From Burkholderiales bacterium (lineage in GTDB: Bacteria > Pseudomonadota > Gammaproteobacteria > Burkholderiales > Casimicrobiaceae), in assembly GCA_020851235.1 (NCBI GenBank), contig JADZDD010000011.1:62001-126000 (forward strand): DNA of 64,000 bases. Reading direction: 5' to 3'. Under the pieces are notes generated by a model, which was given only the letters and a program-made list of their open reading frames with translations, had not been told where the DNA came from and searched no databases. Positions 52,494 through 62,214 of the stretch are shown here, piece after piece; the first letter of the stretch is position 1, and each line of letters starts with the position of its first letter. A program made the position numbers and the translations under genes.

Positions 52494-54107
52494 ATGCCCG
52501 ACGACCTCGCCCCCGCCTCCCTCGCCTTCGACTGGTCGCTCCCCTACGCGGCGCGGCGCCAGCCGATCTTTGCGCGCAACGTCGTTGCGACGTCGCAGCC
52601 GCTCGCAACGCAGGCCGGGGTGGCGATGCTCACGCGAGGCGGCAACGCGGTCGACGCCGCGCTCGCGACCGCGATCACGCTCGCGGTCGTCGAGCCGTGC
52701 AGCAACGGTGTCGGCTCCGACCTCTTCGCGATCCTGTGGACCGGCAGCGAGCTCGTGGGCCTCAACGCGTCGGGGCGGGCACCGGCGGCGTGGAATCCGG
52801 CCCGCCACGCCGGCCGGCAGACGCTGCCCGAGCGCGGCTGGGACACGGTGACGATTCCCGGCGCGGTCTCGGGATGGCGCGCGCTGTCGCAGCGGTACGG
52901 GAAACTTCCCTTCGGCGACCTCTTCGAGCCGGCGATTCGCTACGCGCGCGACGGCTTTGCGGTTTCGCCCGTGGTCGCGCAGAAGTGGCACCTCGCGATC
53001 CCGCACATGCCACGCGACCTGGGCTGGTTCGAGCACTTCCTGCCCTCCGGCCGCGCGCCGCAACCGGGTGAGCGCTTCGCAAGCGCGGACCTCGCGCGCA
53101 CGCTCGAGGCCATCGCGCGCACCGAAGGAGAGACGTTCTATCGCGGTGAACTCGCGCAGGCGATGGTCGACCACTCGCGCAGCGCCGGGGGCGCGCACAG
53201 CGCCGACGACTTCGCGACGCACACCGTCGATTGGGTGACACCGCTCGCGCTCACCTACCGCGGCATCACGGTCCACGAGATCCCGCCCAACGGCCAGGGC
53301 ATCGCCGCGCTGATCGCGCTGGGCATTCTCGAGCGCTTCGACGTCGCGCAGGCGCCGGCGGACAGCCCGGACACGCAACATCTCCTCATCGAGGCGATGA
53401 AGCTCGGCTTCGCCGATGCGTATCGCTACGTCGGCGACGCCGGCAGCATGGACGTCGACCCCGCGGCGTTGCTCGATCGCAACTATCTCGCCGAACGCGC
53501 ACGCGGCATCGATCCCGCGCGGGCACGCGACTTCGGGCCCGGTTCGCCACCGCGCGGCGGCACGGTCTACCTTTGCGCCGGGGACGCGCAGGGCATGCTG
53601 GTGTCGCTCATCCAGTCGAATTACATGGGCTTCGGCTCCGGCGTCGTCGTCCCCGGCACCGGCATCAGCCTGCAAAACCGCGGTGCCGGATTCAATCTCA
53701 AGGCCGGACACCCCAACGAGGTCGGCGGCGGCAAGCGGCCGTACCACACGATCATTCCCGGTTTTCTCACCCGCAACGGCGCACCGCTCGCCGCGTTCGG
53801 CGTCATGGGTGGCCCCATCCAGCCGCCTGGTCACGTGCAAACGCTCGTGCGGCTTCTCGACTACCGGATGAATCCGCAGGCTGCGCTCGATGCGCCGCGC
53901 TGGAAGCTCGCACCCAACGGCGCGGTCGATCTCGAAGCGTCCGCAGGACCCGCACTCGCCGAGGCCCTGGCAGCGATGGGACACTCGATCCAGGCGCACC
54001 ACGACTCGTACATGGACTTTGGCGCGGGACAGTTCATCGTCCGCGACGGCGACGGGTACGTCGCGGGATCCGATCCGCGACGCGACGGGCAAGCCGCCGG
54101 ATTCTAG
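52494..54107 (+). CDS. ggt: Gamma-glutamyltransferase (Ntn-hydrolase)
   Basis: A 537-residue GGT-family protein that would cleave glutathione or transfer its gamma-glutamyl group. The precursor would self-process before Thr357 in GGTVYLCAGDAQG, giving large and small subunits. Downstream SLIQSNYMGFGSGVVVPGTGISLQNRG is the family active-site region, although the usual THFSVVD around the Thr is altered. No signal peptide is visible, so it may be cytoplasmic or a specialised acylase-like relative. A TAAACT element at 52478-52483 would start transcription about 5 nt before the ATG, which argues against the in-frame GTG at 52485. Confidence 0.86.
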   Translation: MPDDLAPASLAFDWSLPYAARRQPIFARNVVATSQPLATQAGVAMLTRGGNAVDAALATAITLAVVEPCSNGVGSDLFAILWTGSELVGLNASGRAPAAWNPARHAGRQTLPERGWDTVTIPGAVSGWRALSQRYGKLPFGDLFEPAIRYARDGFAVSPVVAQKWHLAIPHMPRDLGWFEHFLPSGRAPQPGERFASADLARTLEAIARTEGETFYRGELAQAMVDHSRSAGGAHSADDFATHTVDWVTPLALTYRGITVHEIPPNGQGIAALIALGILERFDVAQAPADSPDTQHLLIEAMKLGFADAYRYVGDAGSMDVDPAALLDRNYLAERARGIDPARARDFGPGSPPRGGTVYLCAGDAQGMLVSLIQSNYMGFGSGVVVPGTGISLQNRGAGFNLKAGHPNEVGGGKRPYHTIIPGFLTRNGAPLAAFGVMGGPIQPPGHVQTLVRLLDYRMNPQAALDAPRWKLAPNGAVDLEASAGPALAEALAAMGHSIQAHHDSYMDFGAGQFIVRDGDGYVAGSDPRRDGQAAGF

Positions 54108-54174
54108 CCCGCGATCGGCGCCGCCGCGACATCCGCGCGCGGGGTGCGCTGGCGTTGCGCGTCGTGCGCGCCGC

Positions 54175-54789
54175 TCACTTCGGCGTCGCCTTGAGCGTGG
54201 ACAGCGGCGTGAGATCCGGAACCGGAATGCGCTTGCGATCGGCGGGCATTGCGGTCAGCGGCGCCACCGCGCGCATCGTCGCCCGACTGCGCCGGGTGAG
54301 TTCCTGATAGCTTTGCGTCCCCTCGACCTTCCACGCGAGTTCCTGCGCGGTCAACGTGCGCACGATCCGACCCGGCACGCCCGCGACCAGCGTTCGCGGT
54401 GGCGCGACGAAGCCCGCCTTGATGAACGCCATCGCCGCCACGAACGCCGATTCGCCGATGACCGCGTTGTCGTTGACCACGGCATTCATGCCCACGAGCG
54501 CATTGCGCTGGATGAGACAACCGTGCAGGATCGCGCCGTGGCCGATGTGGCCGTCTTCCTCGACGATCGTGTCGGTGCCCGGATAGCCGTGCATCACGCA
54601 GCAATCCTGCACGTTGGCACCGGCCCGCACCTCGAGGCGGCCGAAGTCGCCGCGCAACGCGGCGCACGGACCGACGTACGCGCCGGGTCCCACGAGCACG
54701 TCACCGATGAGCACCGCCGACGGATGCACGAAGGCGCTGGGGTCGACGACGGGCACGATCCCGTCGATCTCGTAGACGGTCAGTTGCAT
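54175..54789 (-). CDS. PaaY/CaiE-like gamma-carbonic-anhydrase-fold protein
   Basis: A 204-residue left-handed beta-helix protein. Hexapeptide repeats run through LIGDVLVGPGAYVGPCAALRGDFGRLEV. Three zinc-ligand histidines are in VQDCCVMHGYP and GHIGHGAILHG. The C-terminal LTAQELAWKVEGTQSYQEL closely matches PaaY, a thioesterase of phenylacetate degradation, and CaiE of carnitine metabolism. No paa or cai genes are nearby, so the pathway is unclear. It lies 24 bp after purL's upstream-facing end, downstream of neither pathway. Confidence 0.85.
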   Translation of the reverse strand: MQLTVYEIDGIVPVVDPSAFVHPSAVLIGDVLVGPGAYVGPCAALRGDFGRLEVRAGANVQDCCVMHGYPGTDTIVEEDGHIGHGAILHGCLIQRNALVGMNAVVNDNAVIGESAFVAAMAFIKAGFVAPPRTLVAGVPGRIVRTLTAQELAWKVEGTQSYQELTRRSRATMRAVAPLTAMPADRKRIPVPDLTPLSTLKATPK

Positions 54790-54813
54790 CGATGGCTCCT
54801 CGGCGCGCCGCGC

Positions 54814-57800
54814 TCAGCCCACCCACGCGCGCGCATTGCGAAACATCCGCAGCCACGGCGAGGCCTCCGGCCAGGATGCGGGATGCCACGACATCTGCAC
54901 GGTACGCCACACGCGCTCGGGGTGCGGCATGAGGATCGTGTAGCGGCCGTCCGCCGTCGTGAGCCCCGTGATGCCCTCGGGTGAGCCGTTGACGTTGTGC
55001 GGATACGCCGTGGTCGGCGCGCCGCGGGAATCGACGTAGCGCAGTGCGACGAGCGGGCGAGCGGCAGCAAGCGCGGGCGCGTCGCGAAACTCGGCAAAGC
55101 CTTCCCCGTGCGCCGTCGCCACGGGAATGATGCTACCGGCCATGCCGGTGAAGAAGAGCGACGGCGAGGAGGTCACCTCCACCTGGACGAAGCGGGCCTC
55201 GAACTGTTCGGAGCGATTGCGCACGAAGCGCGGCCAGTGCGCGGCTCCCGGAATGAGATCGCGCAGGCTCGCCATCATCTGGCAGCCATTGCACACGCCG
55301 AGCGCGAAGACGTCGCCGCGGGCGAAGAAGGCGGCGAACGCGTCGCGCAGCGCCGGACTGAAACGAATCGTCTTGGCCCAGCCCTCCCCGGCACCGAGCA
55401 CGTCGCCGTACGAGAACCCGCCGCAACCGACGATGCCGACGAAATCTGCCAGCGAATGCCGACGCTGCGCGAGGTCGGTCATGTGCACGTCGTAGGCGTC
55501 GAAACCCGCGCGATCGAACGCCGCGGCCATCTCGACCTGCCCGTTGACGCCCTGCTCGCGCAGGACCGCGACGCGCGGCCGCACGCCGCGCGCGATCCAC
55601 GGTGCGGCGATGTCCTCGGCCGGATCGAAGGCAAGCCGCGGGGCAAGACCCGGATCGGCGGTGTCGCCCAGGCGCGCGTACTCCTGGTCCACCGTTTCCG
55701 GATCGTCACGCAAGCGCTGCAGCGCGTGCGTCGTCGCCGACCAGGCACGGTGCAAGTCGACGCGCGACTCGTCGATGAGCGTCTGCCCGTCTTGCATCAC
55801 GCGAATGCGCTCGCCCGTCGTGGGGGCGCCGAGCGTCGACGCCGCGAGGCCGCGCGCCCGGGCAGCGGCGAGCACCGCCGTGCGCCGCGCCGACGGGACC
55901 GCAATCACCGCGCCCAGTTCCTCGGCAAAGAGCGCGGGCAGCGCGGGAACACCGGCCGGCAGCGTGACGTCGAGCCCACAGCGCGAGGCGAATGCCATCT
56001 CGACCAGCGCGACGATGAGGCCGCCATCGGCGAGGTCATGGTAGGCGACGAGCGATCCTTCTGCCCGCAAGGCGGCGACGAAGGCGAAGAAGGTCGCAAG
56101 GCGCTGCGGATCATCGAGATCGGGCGCATCGTTGCCGAGTTGGTCGTGGACCTGCGCCAACGCGGAGCCGCCGAGCCGCCGGCGCCCGTCGGCGACGTCG
56201 AGATGCAGGAGTGCGAGTTCACCCGCGGCCCGTGGCAGAAACGGGGTCGCCGTGCGCCGCACGTCGCGCACCGGGGCAAACGCCGACACGATGAGCGACA
56301 CCGGCGCCGTGACCGCGTGATCCCCCGCCGCATCGCGCCACGTGGTGCGCATCGACAGCGAGTCCTTCCCCACCGGGATCGAGACGCCCAGGGCGATGCA
56401 GGTGTCGAGCGCGACGGCGCGGACGGTGTCGTAGAGCGCCGCATCCTCCCCGGGATGTCCGGCGCTCGCCATCCAGTTGGCCGACAGCTTGACGGCGTCG
56501 ATCGCGGTGACATCGGCGGCAGCGATGTTGGTGATCGCCTCGCCGACCGCCATGCGCCCCGACGCCGGTGCATCGATGAGCGCGATCGGCGTGCGCTCGC
56601 CCATCGCCATCGCCTCACCTGCATGGCCGTCGAAGTCGCGCAGCGTGACCGCAACGTCGGCCACCGGCACCTGCCAGGGCCCCACCATCGGGTCACGCGC
56701 GCACAGGCCGCCGACGGTGCGATCGCCGATGGTGACGAGGAACGTCTTGTCGGCCACCGCCGGCAGGTGCAAGACGCGGTACAGCGCCTCGCGCACGTCG
56801 ATCGTCTCGAGATCGAGCGGTGGCAGCGCGCGGGCGACGCGGCGAACGTCGCGCGTCATCTTCGGAGCCTTGCCCAGGATCACTTCGAGCGGGACGTCGA
56901 CCGGCGTGTCACCGAAGTGCGCGTCGGTGACGACGAGGCGCCCGGCATCGTTGGCGGTGCCCACCACCGCGAACGGGCAGCGCTCGCGCGCGCAGATCGC
57001 AGCAAAGCGCGACAGCGATGCCGGTGCGAGTGCGAGCACGTAGCGCTCCTGCGCCTCGTTGCACCAGATCTCGCGCGGCGACATGCCCGGCTCCTCCGAC
57101 GGCACGTCGCGCAGCTCGAACGTCCCGCCGACGCCGCCGCCGTGGACGAGTTCGGGCAGCGCGTTCGACAGGCCGCCGGCACCGACGTCGTGGATCGAGA
57201 GGATCGGGTTGTCGGCGCCGAGCTGCCAGCAGCGATCGATCACCTCCTGCGCCCGCCGCTCGATCTCGGCGTTGCCGCGCTGCACCGAGTCGTAGTCCAG
57301 ATCGGCCGTGTTGGCACCGGTTGCCATCGACGATGCAGCGCCACCCCCGAGGCCGATGAGCATGCCGGGCCCCCCGAGCTGGACGAGCAGCGTGCCGGCG
57401 GCGAGCGGCGCCTTGTGCGTGAGGTCGGCGCGGATGCTGCCGATGCCGCCGGCGATCATGATCGGCTTGTGGTAGCCGCGCACCTCGCCGGCGACGCGCT
57501 GCTCGAAGGTTCGGAAGTAGCCGGTGAGGTTCGGACGACCAAACTCGTTGTTGAACGACGCCGCGCCGATCGGACCATCGAGCATGATCGACAAGGCGGA
57601 GGCGATGCGCGCGGGCTTTCCGTGATCGGCCTCCCACGGCTGCGTGAGTCCGGGAATGCGCAAGTGCGACACCGTGTAGCCAACGAGGCCCGCCTTCGGC
57701 TTCGCGCCGCGCCCGGTCGCGCCCTCGTCGCGCAGCTCGCCGCCGGCCCCGGTGGCCGCGCCCGGGAACGGCGCGATCGCGGTGGGGTGGTTGTGCGTCT

Positions 57801-58701
57801 CCACCTTCATCAGCGTGTGCGTGAGCTCGTGGCGCGCGCCGTAGCGCCCGCCCTCGCGCGGGTGGAAGCGCGCAACGCTCTCGCCCTCCATCACCGCGGC
57901 GTTGTCCTCGTAGGCAACGATGGTGCCCTCGGGGTGCGCGGCGTGCGTCGCGCGGATCATCGCGAAGAGACTCTGCTCTTTCGCTTCGCCATCGATGATC
58001 CAGCGAGCGTTGAAGATCTTGTGCCGGCAATGCTCCGAATTCGCCTGCGCGAACATCATGAGCTCGACGTCGGTGGGATCGCGGCCCAGGCGCCGGAAGC
58101 TCGTCTCGAGATAGTCGATCTCGTCGGGCGCAAGAGCGAGACCGAGTTCGGCGTCGGCGCGCACGAGCGCGGCGCGCCCCTGCGTCACGAGCGGCACCGT
58201 CGTGAGCGGTCGCGGTGCGACACGGGCGAACAACGCCGCCACCGCGTCGTTGCCCGCCCACACCGACTCGGTCATCCGATCGTGGATGAGCGGCAGCAAG
58301 GCGTCGCGATCGGATTGCGACCATCCCGCGTCACGCGTGACGACGCGATACGCGACACCGCGCTCGATGCGGGCGACCGCGTCGAGTCCGCAGTTGTGGG
58401 CGATGTCGGTCGCGCGCGAGGACCAGGGTGAGATGGTCCCGGCGCGCGGCGCGACGACGAGCTCCACGCCTGCGGCGCCTGCATCATCGGATGTCGGTTC
58501 GGGGCCGTAGGTGAGCAAGGCGTCGAGTGTGGCCCGCTCGGCGGCGGTGAGTGCACGCGTGAGCGCGACGAAGTGCAGGAACACGGCGTCGATGCGCTCG
58601 ACACGATGCCCGGGCTGCGCCTCGCGCAGCGCGTCCAGCAGCTTGGCGAGCCGAAACGGCGAGAGCGCCGGGCGGCCGGCGAGGGTCAGGATGTCGGCCA
58701 T
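54814..58701 (-). CDS. purL: Phosphoribosylformylglycinamidine synthase, single-chain
   Basis: PurL converts FGAR to FGAM with ATP and glutamine in de novo purine synthesis. At 1295 residues it equals the E. coli enzyme. The N-terminal domain, the large synthetase region (SGHCRHK-like [13 protein letters not shown] and [24 protein letters not shown]) and the C-terminal glutaminase domain are all present. The glutaminase carries catalytic Cys in [11 protein letters not shown] and the late PVATAHGEG His. The ATG at 58701 is chosen over a start six codons upstream because a TAGAAT -10 lies 25 bp before it. Confidence 0.97.
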   Translation of the reverse strand: MADILTLAGRPALSPFRLAKLLDALREAQPGHRVERIDAVFLHFVALTRALTAAERATLDALLTYGPEPTSDDAGAAGVELVVAPRAGTISPWSSRATDIAHNCGLDAVARIERGVAYRVVTRDAGWSQSDRDALLPLIHDRMTESVWAGNDAVAALFARVAPRPLTTVPLVTQGRAALVRADAELGLALAPDEIDYLETSFRRLGRDPTDVELMMFAQANSEHCRHKIFNARWIIDGEAKEQSLFAMIRATHAAHPEGTIVAYEDNAAVMEGESVARFHPREGGRYGARHELTHTLMKVETHNHPTAIAPFPGAATGAGGELRDEGATGRGAKPKAGLVGYTVSHLRIPGLTQPWEADHGKPARIASALSIMLDGPIGAASFNNEFGRPNLTGYFRTFEQRVAGEVRGYHKPIMIAGGIGSIRADLTHKAPLAAGTLLVQLGGPGMLIGLGGGAASSMATGANTADLDYDSVQRGNAEIERRAQEVIDRCWQLGADNPILSIHDVGAGGLSNALPELVHGGGVGGTFELRDVPSEEPGMSPREIWCNEAQERYVLALAPASLSRFAAICARERCPFAVVGTANDAGRLVVTDAHFGDTPVDVPLEVILGKAPKMTRDVRRVARALPPLDLETIDVREALYRVLHLPAVADKTFLVTIGDRTVGGLCARDPMVGPWQVPVADVAVTLRDFDGHAGEAMAMGERTPIALIDAPASGRMAVGEAITNIAAADVTAIDAVKLSANWMASAGHPGEDAALYDTVRAVALDTCIALGVSIPVGKDSLSMRTTWRDAAGDHAVTAPVSLIVSAFAPVRDVRRTATPFLPRAAGELALLHLDVADGRRRLGGSALAQVHDQLGNDAPDLDDPQRLATFFAFVAALRAEGSLVAYHDLADGGLIVALVEMAFASRCGLDVTLPAGVPALPALFAEELGAVIAVPSARRTAVLAAARARGLAASTLGAPTTGERIRVMQDGQTLIDESRVDLHRAWSATTHALQRLRDDPETVDQEYARLGDTADPGLAPRLAFDPAEDIAAPWIARGVRPRVAVLREQGVNGQVEMAAAFDRAGFDAYDVHMTDLAQRRHSLADFVGIVGCGGFSYGDVLGAGEGWAKTIRFSPALRDAFAAFFARGDVFALGVCNGCQMMASLRDLIPGAAHWPRFVRNRSEQFEARFVQVEVTSSPSLFFTGMAGSIIPVATAHGEGFAEFRDAPALAAARPLVALRYVDSRGAPTTAYPHNVNGSPEGITGLTTADGRYTILMPHPERVWRTVQMSWHPASWPEASPWLRMFRNARAWVG

Positions 58702-58725
58702 CGGGCGAGGAGCGCGCAAAAGCGA

Positions 58726-58731
58726 ATTCTA
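58726..58731 (-). promoter_or_regulatory. TAGAAT -10 box for purL
   Basis: TAGAAT on the minus strand ends 24 nt before the purL ATG, giving a leader of about 18 nt. There is no evident -35 or Shine-Dalgarno. I did not recognise a PurR-type operator. Confidence 0.45.
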
Positions 58732-58838
58732 CTTCGGTGCACCGACGCCCCGTCGGCTCGCGCACGCGCCGCGCGCGGCCTGCAGCCCTGCCGGCGGCAG
58801 GCACCCCGCCGGTGGCAGGATGCAGTCGCGGGGATGGC

Positions 58839-59567
58839 TCAGTGCTGCAGGATCTTGGCGAGGAAGTGCTGGGCCCGCTCCGAGCGCGGCGTGCCGAAGA
58901 AATCGTCCTTGGTCGCGTCCTCGACGATCTTTCCGGCATCCATGAAGATCACGCGATGGCTCACCTTGCGCGCGAAGCCCATCTCGTGCGTGACGCACAT
59001 CATCGTCATGCCCTCGTTGGCGAGTTGCACCATGACGTCGAGGACCTCGCCGACCATCTCGGGGTCGAGTGCGGACGTCGGCTCGTCGAAGAGCATGACG
59101 ATGGGGTCCATCGACAACGCGCGCGCGATCGCCACGCGCTGCTGCTGGCCCCCCGAGAGCTGGCCGGGAAACTTGTCCTTGTGCGCGAGCAGGCCCACGC
59201 GATCGAGCATCTTCAGGCCGCGCTTGGCCGCATCGTCCTTGCTGCGACCCAGCACCTTCACCTGCGCGAGCGTCAGGTTCGCCATGACCGAAAGGTGCGG
59301 AAAGAGCTCGAAGTGCTGGAACACCATGCCGACGCGGGAGCGCAGCTTGGGCAGATTGGTCTTGGGATCGGCGATCGAGGTGCCGTCGACGACGATGTCG
59401 CCCTTCTGGAACGGCTCCAGCGCGTTGACCGTCTTGATGAGCGTCGACTTGCCTGAACCCGAGGGGCCGCACACCACGACCACCTCGCCCTTCTTCACGC
59501 TCGTCGTGCAATCGTCGAGCACCTGGAAGGCTCCGTACCACTTGCTGACATGCTTGATCTCGATCAT
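58839..59567 (-). CDS. gltL: Glutamate/aspartate ABC transporter ATP-binding protein
   Basis: A 242-residue ABC ATPase nearly identical in layout to GltL. Walker A is GPSGSGKST, the Q-loop lies in [14 protein letters not shown], the signature is [15 protein letters not shown] and Walker B is [12 protein letters not shown], followed by the switch His in [11 protein letters not shown]. It energises the GltJK permease. The ATG at 59567 aligns with the family start; an ATG at 59579, overlapping the gltK stop in TGATG, would add four residues and is also plausible. Confidence 0.95.
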   Translation of the reverse strand: MIEIKHVSKWYGAFQVLDDCTTSVKKGEVVVVCGPSGSGKSTLIKTVNALEPFQKGDIVVDGTSIADPKTNLPKLRSRVGMVFQHFELFPHLSVMANLTLAQVKVLGRSKDDAAKRGLKMLDRVGLLAHKDKFPGQLSGGQQQRVAIARALSMDPIVMLFDEPTSALDPEMVGEVLDVMVQLANEGMTMMCVTHEMGFARKVSHRVIFMDAGKIVEDATKDDFFGTPRSERAQHFLAKILQH

Positions 59568-59578
59568 GACGTCTCGCA

Positions 59579-60244
59579 TCAACGGATGATGGCGATCTTC
59601 TTCTGGAGCTGGCGCACCAGCATCGACAGGCAGAAGCAGATCACGAAATAGGTCGCCGCCGCGAGCAGGTACATCTCGACGGGTCGATTGAAATTCTTGC
59701 CAGCCACCTCGAACCCCTTCAGGAGATCGTAGGCGCCGATGGCGTACACGAGGGAGGTGTCCTGGAACAGGATGATCGTCTGCGTCAACAGCACCGGCAG
59801 CATGTTGCGGAAGGCCTGCGGCAGCACGATGAGCTGCATGCACTGCCGGTACGTCATGCCGACCGCGTAGCCGGCGGCGACCTGCCCGCGCGGCACCGAC
59901 TGGATGCCGGCGCGCATGATCTCCGAGTAGTACGCCGCCTCGAACACCGTGAAGGTGATGATCGCCGAGACCTCCGCGCCGAGCGGGCGCCCGATGAACA
60001 GCGGGATGAGGAGGAAGAACCACAGGATGACCATCACGAGCGGGATCGAGCGCAGCGTGTTGACGTACGCCGCGGCCGGAATCTCGAGCCACTTCCGGCC
60101 GGACAGCCGCATGAGCGCGAGGACCGTGCCGATGGCGATGCCGCCGACCATCGCCACCAGCGTGAGCTGGATCGAGAAGACGAAGCCCTTGAGGATGAAG
60201 CTCTGGACGAGCGCCCAGTCGAAGAATGCGAACGAGAGGTTCAT
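59579..60244 (-). CDS. gltK: Glutamate/aspartate ABC transporter permease GltK
   Basis: A 221-residue permease with about five helices. It has the family N-terminus ([18 protein letters not shown]), [18 protein letters not shown], and the EAA-like loop [23 protein letters not shown]. It pairs with GltJ in the polar amino-acid uptake system. Its ATG overlaps the gltJ stop in ATGA. The frame is open upstream through gltJ, which is an artefact. Confidence 0.94.
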   Translation of the reverse strand: MNLSFAFFDWALVQSFILKGFVFSIQLTLVAMVGGIAIGTVLALMRLSGRKWLEIPAAAYVNTLRSIPLVMVILWFFLLIPLFIGRPLGAEVSAIITFTVFEAAYYSEIMRAGIQSVPRGQVAAGYAVGMTYRQCMQLIVLPQAFRNMLPVLLTQTIILFQDTSLVYAIGAYDLLKGFEVAGKNFNRPVEMYLLAAATYFVICFCLSMLVRQLQKKIAIIR

Positions 60245-60945
60245 TTCGCGCTCCCGATCATTCCGGGCACGCGCATGCGCCGCTCGATGAATGCGGCAAC
60301 GCGGTTGACCGCGAGTGCCGAGATGAAATAGAGGAACGTCACCGCGAGGTAGATCTCGATCCCGCGGGAGGTCTCCTCCTGCGCCTGCATCGCAAAGAAC
60401 GTGAGCTCGGTGATGCTCACCGCGAAGGCCACCGACGAGTTCTTGATGATGTTCATCGACTCGCTGGTGAGCGGTGGAATGACGATGCGCAGCGCCATGG
60501 GCAGGAGGACGTAGCGGTACGTCTGCGGGAGCGTGAGCCCCACGGCGAGCCCGGCGTAACGCTGGCCGCGCGGCAACGCCTGGATGCCTGCCTTGATCTG
60601 CTCGGAGATGCGAGCCGAGGTGAAAAGACCGAGGCCCACCACCGCCGCCACGAAATCCGGGACCTCCTGCAGGGTCGGAAACAACTGCGGGACCACGTGA
60701 TACCAGAGGAACAACTGCACGATGAGCGGGATGTTGCGGAAGAGCTCGGTCCACGCGTTGCCGATCCACACGAAGGCGCGGACCTGCGTCGTGCGTGCAA
60801 TGCCCATCACCGTGCCGGTGGCAAGCGCCAAGGCGAGCGCGCAGCCGGACAGCGCCAGCGTCCACCCCCACGCGGACATCATCCAGTGGAAGTACGTCTC
60901 GCCACCCCCGGTGTCCTGGAGGAAGAACTGCCAGTCCCAACTCAT
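60241..60945 (-). CDS. gltJ: Glutamate/aspartate ABC transporter permease GltJ
   Basis: A 234-residue permease. It starts with [31 protein letters not shown], typical of GltJ, and contains [21 protein letters not shown] and the ATPase-contacting loop [23 protein letters not shown]. It is the first gene after the binding protein and is separated from it by a terminator-like hairpin, so it is probably made at a lower level than GltI. Confidence 0.95.
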   Translation of the reverse strand: MSWDWQFFLQDTGGGETYFHWMMSAWGWTLALSGCALALALATGTVMGIARTTQVRAFVWIGNAWTELFRNIPLIVQLFLWYHVVPQLFPTLQEVPDFVAAVVGLGLFTSARISEQIKAGIQALPRGQRYAGLAVGLTLPQTYRYVLLPMALRIVIPPLTSESMNIIKNSSVAFAVSITELTFFAMQAQEETSRGIEIYLAVTFLYFISALAVNRVAAFIERRMRVPGMIGSAK

Positions 60946-60979
60946 GCGCGAGTGCCCTCCCTGGCCCTCGGATGCAACG

Positions 60980-61018
60980 AAAAAAGGCGCCCCGCGGTCA
61001 GGATAACCGCGGTGCGCC
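60980..61018 (-). terminator. Terminator-like hairpin between gltI and gltJ
   Basis: On the minus strand GGCGC-A-CCGCGGT pairs with ACCGCGG-G-GCGCC across a 7-nt loop, with a single mismatch, and is followed by six T residues (60985-60980). It lies in the 119-bp gap after gltI. Partial termination here would give excess binding protein over permease, a known pattern in ABC operons. Confidence 0.85.
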
Positions 61019-61064
61019 CTGGTGCCCGATTACGCAATGGCCTGCCGGAATCGAACCTGCCCGG

Positions 61065-61976
61065 TCAGGGCAGCGTGTACTCTTCCATCGGCTTGTTGTT
61101 CGGATGCGCCCACGCCTGCTTGGTCGCCTCCGACAGCGGCAATCCCACCTTCGCGTTGGCCGGCGGGATCGGCTGCATGAACCACTTGTCGTACATCTTG
61201 GCGAGCTCGCCGCTCTTGATCATCGCCTTGATGCTGTCGTCGACCACCTTCAGGAACGCCGGGTCGTCCTTGCGCAGCATGCACGCGAGCGGCTCGACCG
61301 AGAGCACCTCGCCGACGATCTTGAAATCAGCGGGATTCTTCGCCTTCGACGCGAGGCCCGCCAGGATCTGGCCGTCCATCACGAAAGCATCGGCCCGGCC
61401 CGATTCGAGCAGGAGGAAGCTGTCGGCGTGGTCCTTGCCGAACACCTCCTTGAAGTCCATCCCCTGCGCACGGCGGTTCTTGCGCAGCGTCTGCACCGAC
61501 GTCGTGCCCGTCGTCGTGGCGACGGTCTTGCCGTTCAAGTCGGCGATGCCCTTGATGCCCGAGTTCGCCTTGGTGAGGATGCGGACTTCCTCGACGTAGG
61601 TCGTGACCGCGAAGGCGACGTCCTTCTGGCGCGCGAGGTTGTTCGTCGTCGAGCCGCACTCGAGATCGACCGTGCCGTTCTGCACGAGTGGAATGCGGTT
61701 TTGCGAGGTGACTGGCTGGAACTTGATCGCCAGCTGGCTCATGCCGAGCGCCTTCTTGATGTCCGCGGCGATCTTCTCGCCCATCTCGGTGTGAAAGCCG
61801 ACGTACTTGCCGTCGCCCAGCGTATACGCGAGCGCGCCGGACGACTCGCGCGTCCCGAGCGTGATCGACCCGCTGTCCTTGATCTTCTTGAGTGTTCCGG
61901 TGAGATCCTGCGCGGACACCGACAGCGCGAACAGCGCGGTGACCAGCACGAATCCGGTCTTGGGGAGCAACTTCAT
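61065..61976 (-). CDS. gltI: Glutamate/aspartate ABC transporter substrate-binding protein
   Basis: A 303-residue periplasmic receptor. The Sec signal ends near V-S-A-Q (residue 23). The mature part opens DLTGTLKKIKDSGSITLGTRESSGALAYT and contains VDLECGSTTNNLARQKDVAFAVTTY, close to GltI of the glutamate/aspartate system. GGAG lies 8 nt before the ATG at 61976. It is first in the gltIJKL order, driven by a good promoter about 105 bp upstream. Confidence 0.95.
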   Translation of the reverse strand: MKLLPKTGFVLVTALFALSVSAQDLTGTLKKIKDSGSITLGTRESSGALAYTLGDGKYVGFHTEMGEKIAADIKKALGMSQLAIKFQPVTSQNRIPLVQNGTVDLECGSTTNNLARQKDVAFAVTTYVEEVRILTKANSGIKGIADLNGKTVATTTGTTSVQTLRKNRRAQGMDFKEVFGKDHADSFLLLESGRADAFVMDGQILAGLASKAKNPADFKIVGEVLSVEPLACMLRKDDPAFLKVVDDSIKAMIKSGELAKMYDKWFMQPIPPANAKVGLPLSEATKQAWAHPNNKPMEEYTLP

Positions 61977-62050
61977 GCCATTCTCCAGGTTGAGTGCCAC
62001 CCGTCGCGAGCCGCGACGAAGCGGTTGGAGGCGAACGGGGGGCGGACAAG

Positions 62051-62115
62051 AAAAAAGCCGCCGGGAAGCCCGTCGGCGCGGCGCCAGTGTAGCGGTGCGA
62101 TCTCGTTCTTGTCCA
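62051..62115 (-). promoter_or_regulatory. gltI promoter with hairpin and T-run at the transcript 5' end
   Basis: On the minus strand TGGACA (62115-62110), an 18-bp spacer and TACACT (62091-62086) form a good sigma-70 promoter, with the start predicted near 62079. Immediately downstream, GCCG-A-CGGG pairs with CCCG-G-CGGC (62077-62057) over a 3-nt loop and is followed by six Ts. The hairpin thus occupies the very 5' end of the gltI message. It may be an attenuator, a stabilising 5' stem, or a block to antisense read-through from the right. Confidence 0.6.
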
Positions 62116-62202
62116 TGCAAGGCCGCGTTCCACGCCGGGTAGATCCCGCCACGGCCCGGCCGCGCGCCTTGCGACCGCCCCTGCCCGTCCGGGTGCGGCC
62201 CC

Positions 62203-62208
62203 TATAAT
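62203..62208 (+). promoter_or_regulatory. TATAAT -10 box immediately before nnr
   Basis: A perfect TATAAT ends 6 nt before the nnr ATG at 62215, so the transcript would begin at or beside the start codon. No Shine-Dalgarno fits between. This predicts a leaderless mRNA. Confidence 0.5.
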
Positions 62209-62214
62209 CGAACC

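Noticed and set aside
50352-54092. Minus-strand open frame of 1246 codons opposite tctBA and ggt
   Set aside because: It is antisense to three clear genes, and its composition (Arg, Glu, Asp, His runs) is typical of GC-biased shadow frames.
54997-58431. Plus-strand open frame of 1144 codons
   Set aside because: It lies opposite purL and has low-complexity Arg/Asp/Gly composition without domains.
61973-62116. A 47-codon leader ORF overlapping the gltI start
   Set aside because: Its ATG coincides with the predicted -35 element of the gltI promoter, so it would not be in the transcript. It also lacks a ribosome-binding site, so a leader-peptide attenuator is not supported.
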